A DNA stretch of 64,000 nt from Vibrio agarivorans. Its GTDB lineage: Bacteria; Pseudomonadota; Gammaproteobacteria; Enterobacterales; Vibrionaceae. Within the stretch, counting starts at the first letter, position 1, and the number at the start of each line of letters is the position of its first letter. The DNA is taken from positions 2,824,241-2,888,240 of the forward strand of contig NZ_JAUFQF010000004.1 in NCBI RefSeq assembly GCF_030409635.1, written 5' to 3'. Positions 59,745-64,000 of the stretch are shown piece after piece. Both the position numbers and the translations under genes were made by a program. The notes under the pieces were generated by a model. It was given only the letters and a program-made list of their open reading frames with translations. It was not told the origin of the DNA and did no database searches.

Positions 59745-60914
59745 ATGGCAATTCATGTTGGGATCATTGACCAAGACCCTATCCGTCTGGTCACCCCATT
59801 ACTTGATGACCGAAGCGTAGGTCGTCACATCATTTTTATTGGCGATAAAAGCCAAGAAACGATGTTTCAACGCTTAACAAGCGTGTTGGCTAAACGTGAG
59901 ATAACTACTGAGTTTTACCCTATCCCTGAAGTGACCAACTCTTCTCTCATTAAACAGTCTGTCACTCAGTTGGCTGAAACTCTGAAACAGCGAGGCGAAG
60001 ATGTAAAGCTGAACGCTAGCTGTGGCTTAAGACATCGACTGCTTTCCGTTTATGAAGTATTCCGCTCTTATCGCTGGCCAATTTTTGTCGTCGAGCCAAA
60101 TAGCGATACTCTATGCTGGCTCTACCCAGATGGGAAGAATGACGCACAAGTTCAAGACCATATAACGATCTCGGACTACCTAACCATTTTTGGCGCGCGA
60201 GCAGAGTTCAATGACTATGAGCTTCCCCCTACACTGGATCAAAAACTTTATCAGTTAGGTGAAAAGTGGGCGAGCAATGCGCTTGAACTTGGGCCTGGCC
60301 TTGCGACACTGAATTACCTTGCGACCACCTGTCGTAAAGAGCAATGCCTTGATGTGGAGCTATCAGAGAAACAACAAGGCTATCGCGAGCTCAATATGCT
60401 GCTTGATGATCTTGTCGAAGCAAAAATCGCGAGTTATGAGAAAGGCGTTCTGACTTTCGTCAGTGAAGATGCTCGTCGTTTTTCCAATGGTGAGTGGCTA
60501 GAAACCTTAGTCCATAGTACCGTTAAACAGATCCAAGATACGATGCCAACCATTCAAGATCGCTCTTTAAACGTTCAAGTCTATCGCCAGTTAGGTGAAC
60601 GTGAAGTGCGAAACGAGCTCGATGTCGCTTCGGTGGTGAACAACAAACTGCACATCATTGAATGTAAAACCAAAGGCATGCGTGATGACGGCGATGATAC
60701 GCTATATAAACTAGAGTCACTTAAAGACCTCCTAGGTGGCTTACAAGCACGAGCGATGCTCGTTAGCTTCCGCCCTCTGCGTTATAACGACATTACCCGA
60801 GCAGAAGATTTAGGTTTAGCACTGATTGGGCCTGACGAGCTAAAAGACCTACGCACCCACCTAACCCAATGGTTTAAAGGTGCTGGTGGCGTTGATGCTC
60901 AGATAAATGGCTAA
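59745..60914 (+). CDS. DUF1887 CARF-nuclease-like protein (Can2/Card1 relative)
   Basis: 389 residues. The N-terminal ~150 form a CARF-like Rossmann domain; its conserved loop reads NASCGLRH (90-97). A short helical linker leads to a C-terminal PD-(D/E)xK nuclease core with WLE (251-253), NELDV (290-294; Asp293) and IIECKTKG (304-311; Glu306, Lys308), all intact. The family includes type III CRISPR ancillary nucleases activated by cyclic oligoadenylate; the V. cholerae homologue VC1899 has a known structure. No CRISPR or cas gene is in the window. The ATG follows GAGGA. Confidence 0.88.
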   Translation: MAIHVGIIDQDPIRLVTPLLDDRSVGRHIIFIGDKSQETMFQRLTSVLAKREITTEFYPIPEVTNSSLIKQSVTQLAETLKQRGEDVKLNASCGLRHRLLSVYEVFRSYRWPIFVVEPNSDTLCWLYPDGKNDAQVQDHITISDYLTIFGARAEFNDYELPPTLDQKLYQLGEKWASNALELGPGLATLNYLATTCRKEQCLDVELSEKQQGYRELNMLLDDLVEAKIASYEKGVLTFVSEDARRFSNGEWLETLVHSTVKQIQDTMPTIQDRSLNVQVYRQLGEREVRNELDVASVVNNKLHIIECKTKGMRDDGDDTLYKLESLKDLLGGLQARAMLVSFRPLRYNDITRAEDLGLALIGPDELKDLRTHLTQWFKGAGGVDAQING

Positions 60915-60956
60915 CAGTAGTAAGTAACTAGTCACCATTGTGCTTGAGCACAAATG

Positions 60957-60990
60957 AAAAGACCCCGCACATTCAGAGCGGGGTCTTTTT
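60957..60990. terminator. Convergent terminator between the DUF1887 gene and fadR
   Basis: AAAAGACCCCGC-loop-GCGGGGTCTTTTT, symmetric A/T tracts, serves both genes. Confidence 0.94.
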
Positions 60991-61026
60991 GTAATCTCAT
61001 TAAACTACGTAAATTCTGGGTGATTG

Positions 61027-61866
61027 CTACGCGTCATCTTCAGTGAAATCAGATGGCAGTGTCTTTTTCATCTGATTCCAGATAAGGCTACTCTCAATAC
61101 CATATTTACGCACGACATTTGGAATCTCTTCACGCTGGCCACTTTCACAGATTTCTAGAAGCTTCTTGTAGAAGTTAAGCGCTAAATCACGCGCCTCAGG
61201 ATTAGAGAAATAGTAACTTCCCACACGGTCATAAAGCTTGCGTAAGCCATTAAAAATCAGTCCGTAGATTTGGTTGCCAGAGTGGAATGCTAGACGCTGG
61301 AACAGCATGTAGTCATAAAAATTAAAAGTACGAGCGACAAGCGATGCCTGACGGCGCTCAGCGTTTCGATCACCATCGTCTTTAACTTCTTGTTTAATTT
61401 TATCCGCATACGGTGAGGCTTCTAAGAAACTATCCCACGATTCAGCAGCAAGCAGGCTTTCACAAGACTCAATAATGCTGGTAATCGTACGCTCAGAATT
61501 CTCTTTGTTTGCTTTGAATGCATAACGCATGAAGATAGGACTGATGTTGGTGCGAGCAGCTAACAGGTCTTCAACGATAGACGTCGCATTATCTGCATCG
61601 AGTGTCATCAACGTATCCAAAATATGCAAACCCGATGTTTCCATAAATTGGTTCACTTTCGTTGGTTTACCATGTTGAATCGTCAACCAACCATCGCGAG
61701 CTAGGCGCTGTAATACTTCACGCAAAGTGGTTCGGGTCACACCGATCAGCTCAGACAGTTCACGTTCTGCGGGTAAGATAGAACCTGGGGGAAATCGACC
61801 ATTCCAGATACTTTCAATTATATATTTCTCTGCAAATCCCGCAGGGCTTTTTGCCTTGATTACCAT
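61027..61866 (-). CDS. fadR: Fatty-acid metabolism regulator FadR, Vibrio type
   Basis: 279 residues, 40 longer than E. coli FadR (239). GntR-type winged helix at the N-terminus ([21 protein letters not shown]), then the acyl-CoA-binding domain. The extra residues lie around 140-180 ([18 protein letters not shown] onward), the insertion known in Vibrio FadR to add a second ligand site. Represses fad genes, activates fab genes; released by acyl-CoA. Divergent from nhaB as in E. coli. A possible FadR site lies 33 bases upstream. Confidence 0.96.
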   Translation of the reverse strand: MVIKAKSPAGFAEKYIIESIWNGRFPPGSILPAERELSELIGVTRTTLREVLQRLARDGWLTIQHGKPTKVNQFMETSGLHILDTLMTLDADNATSIVEDLLAARTNISPIFMRYAFKANKENSERTITSIIESCESLLAAESWDSFLEASPYADKIKQEVKDDGDRNAERRQASLVARTFNFYDYMLFQRLAFHSGNQIYGLIFNGLRKLYDRVGSYYFSNPEARDLALNFYKKLLEICESGQREEIPNVVRKYGIESSLIWNQMKKTLPSDFTEDDA

Positions 61867-61898
61867 TAAGCTCGATCCAATTCATTTATTACATTTCG

Positions 61899-61915
61899 AC
61901 TCATCATACCACTAG
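61899..61915 (-). promoter_or_regulatory. Possible FadR site upstream of fadR
   Basis: On the minus strand TGGTATGATGAGT, which agrees with the E. coli fadD operator as I remember it at 13 of 17 positions. At 33-49 bases from the start codon it could give autoregulation. Moderate match only. Confidence 0.35.
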
Positions 61916-61963
61916 TTCAGTTGATGCGAAAACAAAGTCTTAAGAATCTTTCAACACCCTAAC

Positions 61964-61985
61964 AATTAGAGTTTACACTCTAATT
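61964..61985. repeat. Inverted repeat AATTAGAGT-TTAC-ACTCTAATT
   Basis: Nine-base perfect arms with a four-base loop, about 100 bases upstream of fadR and far upstream of nhaB. Could be an operator or a small hairpin; no regulator can be named. Confidence 0.45.
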
Positions 61986-62541
61986 ACATCCCCCGTAATC
62001 CTCAAATAAAAGCCTGGTTAGAAACTATATCAAGATGTGAAAACTAATGAACACTATCACCAATGAAACCCATCTATTTGTCATACTAAAAAACAAATTA
62101 ACATGGCAACAATTGGGAAAATACACCATATAAAATCATCTTTTTAAGCCTTTATTCATAAGATCAATTAAAATTACCCAAAAGAACAATTTTGCAATAT
62201 TACATTGTTAATTTAAATGCTATTCACCCCTTATGAACTAGTTTACATTCTCTCGCTCGCCTGCAAACAAAAGCGGATTAAGCCCTTCTCTGGCATCAAT
62301 CTCGTGGCTTGGATCGCGTTTCAACAAAAAACGCCTACCCATACATGAGTAAATTGTTAAAAAATCGTTGACTAAAATATTAGTCTCGGTAAAGTTGCGG
62401 GCGAATTTATCTCTCACTCGAATGACGTAGGGAGTGACTTGGCAAGACCACAAAAGCTCAACTGTTGTTTTTCTAAGTCACTGTTTAGAAAAGAATTCAT
62501 GTGATTTTCCAGTCTATTCAAACAACATAAGAGTATTTCCC

Positions 62542-64000
62542 ATGCCAATGACGCTTGGAAACGCGTTTATTAAGAATTTCCTTGGTAAAGCGCCCGATTG
62601 GTACAAAGTTGCCATAGTTGCATTTTTAATCATAAACCCGATTGTTTTCTTTTTTGTTAATCCTTTTGTAGCCGGCTGGCTACTTGTTGCTGAATTTATA
62701 TTTACCCTTGCGATGGCACTCAAATGCTACCCGCTTCAGCCCGGTGGTCTTTTAGCTATCCAAGCGATTATGATCGGCATGACGAGTCCTGAGCAGGTGT
62801 ATCATGAGATTCAAATGAACCTTCCTGTGCTTCTATTGTTGGTTTTCATGGTCGCCGGCATTTACTTCATGAAAGAACTGCTGCTCTTTATCTTTACCAA
62901 AATCCTGTTGGGCATCCGTTCTAAAGTGCTTCTCTCTGTTGCCTTCTGCTTCGCTGCGGCTTTCCTTTCTGCTTTCCTTGATGCCTTAACGGTTATTGCC
63001 GTTATTATCAGTGTAGCCGTTGGCTTTTACGCGATATATCACAAGGTGGTTTCAGGGAAGGGTTCTACTGCCCAGCATGACCATACTCAAGATGATCAGT
63101 TGAATGAGCTTACCCGCGAGGACCTAGAAGACTACCGTGCCTTCCTTCGTTCATTGTTAATGCACGCCGGTGTGGGGACAGCGCTTGGTGGTGTAACCAC
63201 TATGGTAGGTGAACCTCAAAACTTAGTGATTGCAAGCCAAGCAGGCTGGGATTTCGGTGAGTTCATCATGCGTATGCTACCCGTGACGCTGCCTGTCTTT
63301 TTCTGCGGCATCGCAACTTGCGTTATCGTCGAAAAGCTAAAGATTTTCGGCTATGGCTCACAGCTACCCGACAATGTTCGTCAGATATTGGTAGATTTTG
63401 ATAACGAGCAAAAGCAAAAGCGCACCAAGCAAGATGTGGCAAAGCTCTGGATTCAGGGTGCAATTGCAGTTTGGTTGATTTTGGGTCTAGCACTTCACGT
63501 GGCAGAAGTTGGCTTGATTGGTCTTTCGGTGATCATACTAGCGACCGCGTTTACCGGCGTAATTGAAGAGCACTCTATGGGTAAAGCTTTTGAGGAGGCA
63601 CTGCCTTTCACTGCCCTACTCGCAGTCTTCTTCTCTATTGTGGCAGTGATTATTGATCAAGAACTGTTTGCCCCTATCATTGACACCGTTCTCCATATCG
63701 AAGATAGCGGCACACAGCTAGCGCTGTTCTATGTTGCCAATGGTATTCTCTCGATGGTTTCCGACAACGTATTTGTAGGTACGGTTTATATTAATGAAGT
63801 GAAAACGGCGTTAGTGGAAGGTGTGATTAACCGAGATCAGTTTGATCTCCTAGCGGTTGCAATCAACACAGGTACAAACTTACCTTCGGTTGCGACTCCA
63901 AATGGCCAAGCCGCATTTTTATTCCTACTGACCTCGGCACTTGCACCTCTGATCCGCCTATCATACGGACGCATGGTTATTATGGCTCTGCCATACACGA
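62542..64000 (+). CDS. nhaB: Na+/H+ antiporter NhaB (3' end outside window)
   Basis: The first 486 codons are present and open to the window end; E. coli NhaB has 513 residues, so most of the gene is here. Starts [20 protein letters not shown], multi-pass with [40 protein letters not shown] and [19 protein letters not shown], family signatures. Exports sodium in exchange for protons across the inner membrane, important in a marine Vibrio. Divergent from fadR. Confidence 0.96.
   Translation, partial: MPMTLGNAFIKNFLGKAPDWYKVAIVAFLIINPIVFFFVNPFVAGWLLVAEFIFTLAMALKCYPLQPGGLLAIQAIMIGMTSPEQVYHEIQMNLPVLLLLVFMVAGIYFMKELLLFIFTKILLGIRSKVLLSVAFCFAAAFLSAFLDALTVIAVIISVAVGFYAIYHKVVSGKGSTAQHDHTQDDQLNELTREDLEDYRAFLRSLLMHAGVGTALGGVTTMVGEPQNLVIASQAGWDFGEFIMRMLPVTLPVFFCGIATCVIVEKLKIFGYGSQLPDNVRQILVDFDNEQKQKRTKQDVAKLWIQGAIAVWLILGLALHVAEVGLIGLSVIILATAFTGVIEEHSMGKAFEEALPFTALLAVFFSIVAVIIDQELFAPIIDTVLHIEDSGTQLALFYVANGILSMVSDNVFVGTVYINEVKTALVEGVINRDQFDLLAVAINTGTNLPSVATPNGQAAFLFLLTSALAPLIRLSYGRMVIMALPYT

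Larger units (their letters stand above)
61867..62541. other. Long fadR-nhaB intergenic region
   Basis: 675 bases, mostly AT-rich. Contains a possible FadR site (61899-61915), a 9-bp inverted repeat (61964-61985) and, between about 62232 and 62480, a stretch of clearly higher GC. A minus-strand frame there (62238-62453) lacks a ribosome site and recognised homology. Its origin is unclear. Confidence 0.6.

Noticed and set aside
62238..62453. 71-codon minus-strand frame in the fadR-nhaB gap
   Set aside because: Its start is TTG without a ribosome site and no family is recognised; reported only as part of the odd-composition region.

Overview
This 64 kb window reads as a stretch of core chromosome from a Vibrio species (Gammaproteobacteria). 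The evidence is the protein content and gene order: nhaB/fadR with a DUF1887 protein and a chemoreceptor beside them, hinT-lpoB-thiK-ycfP-ndh, msrB/gapA/yeaD, yoaA-tsaB-fadD-rnd, tyrR-ycjF-ycjX, pabB-nudL-sdaC-sdaA, many proteobacterial DUF families (DUF1315, 2947, 2982, 2989, 3316), and a FadR carrying the internal insertion known from Vibrio. I see no rRNA, tRNA, insertion sequence, prophage or CRISPR array.

Layout. 0-10 kb: a long Hsp70-like protein, a MaoC-like dehydratase, a small gene behind two LexA-type boxes, an HD-GYP phosphodiesterase, a small basic protein, a DUF2982 membrane protein, a glyoxalase II-like hydrolase and an L,D-transpeptidase. 10-25 kb: ribA, the run tyrR-GNAT-HD-DUF2947, ycjX-ycjF, class I fumarase, pabB, nudL and the serine uptake/deamination pair sdaC-sdaA. 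25-35 kb: a secreted beta-barrel protein, rnd and fadD (both interrupted by single-base frameshifts), an alpha/beta hydrolase, tsaB, yoaA, purU and a hydratase-family gene. 35-41 kb: a compact wzb-wza-wzc polysaccharide export set and fadH. 41-50 kb: sppA, ansA, yeaC, a DUF2989 lipoprotein, msrB, gapA, yeaD, rlmA and a ChaN-like lipoprotein. 50-64 kb: ndh, ycfP, thiK, lpoB, ycfL, a COG3014 lipoprotein, hinT, a chemoreceptor, the DUF1887 CARF-nuclease-like protein, fadR and a nhaB that runs off the window.

How the genes work together: most are housekeeping (central metabolism, envelope, nucleotide and cofactor chemistry). Fatty-acid use is represented three times (fadD, fadH, fadR), with candidate FadR operators next to fadH and fadR. 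Serine catabolism (sdaC/sdaA) has a near-consensus CRP site, the HD-GYP gene has another, and ndh has a perfect FNR box.

Most worth a second look: (1) a 73-residue unknown gene preceded by two LexA boxes, one overlapping its -10, which suggests an undescribed SOS-induced small protein; (2) the DUF1887 protein, a relative of CRISPR-ancillary nucleases with no CRISPR in sight and an altered CARF motif; (3) three one-base losses, all in A/T runs within 0.9 kb, which break rnd once and fadD twice and are either local assembly errors or real decay. All operator calls are by eye against consensus sequences and are unverified.
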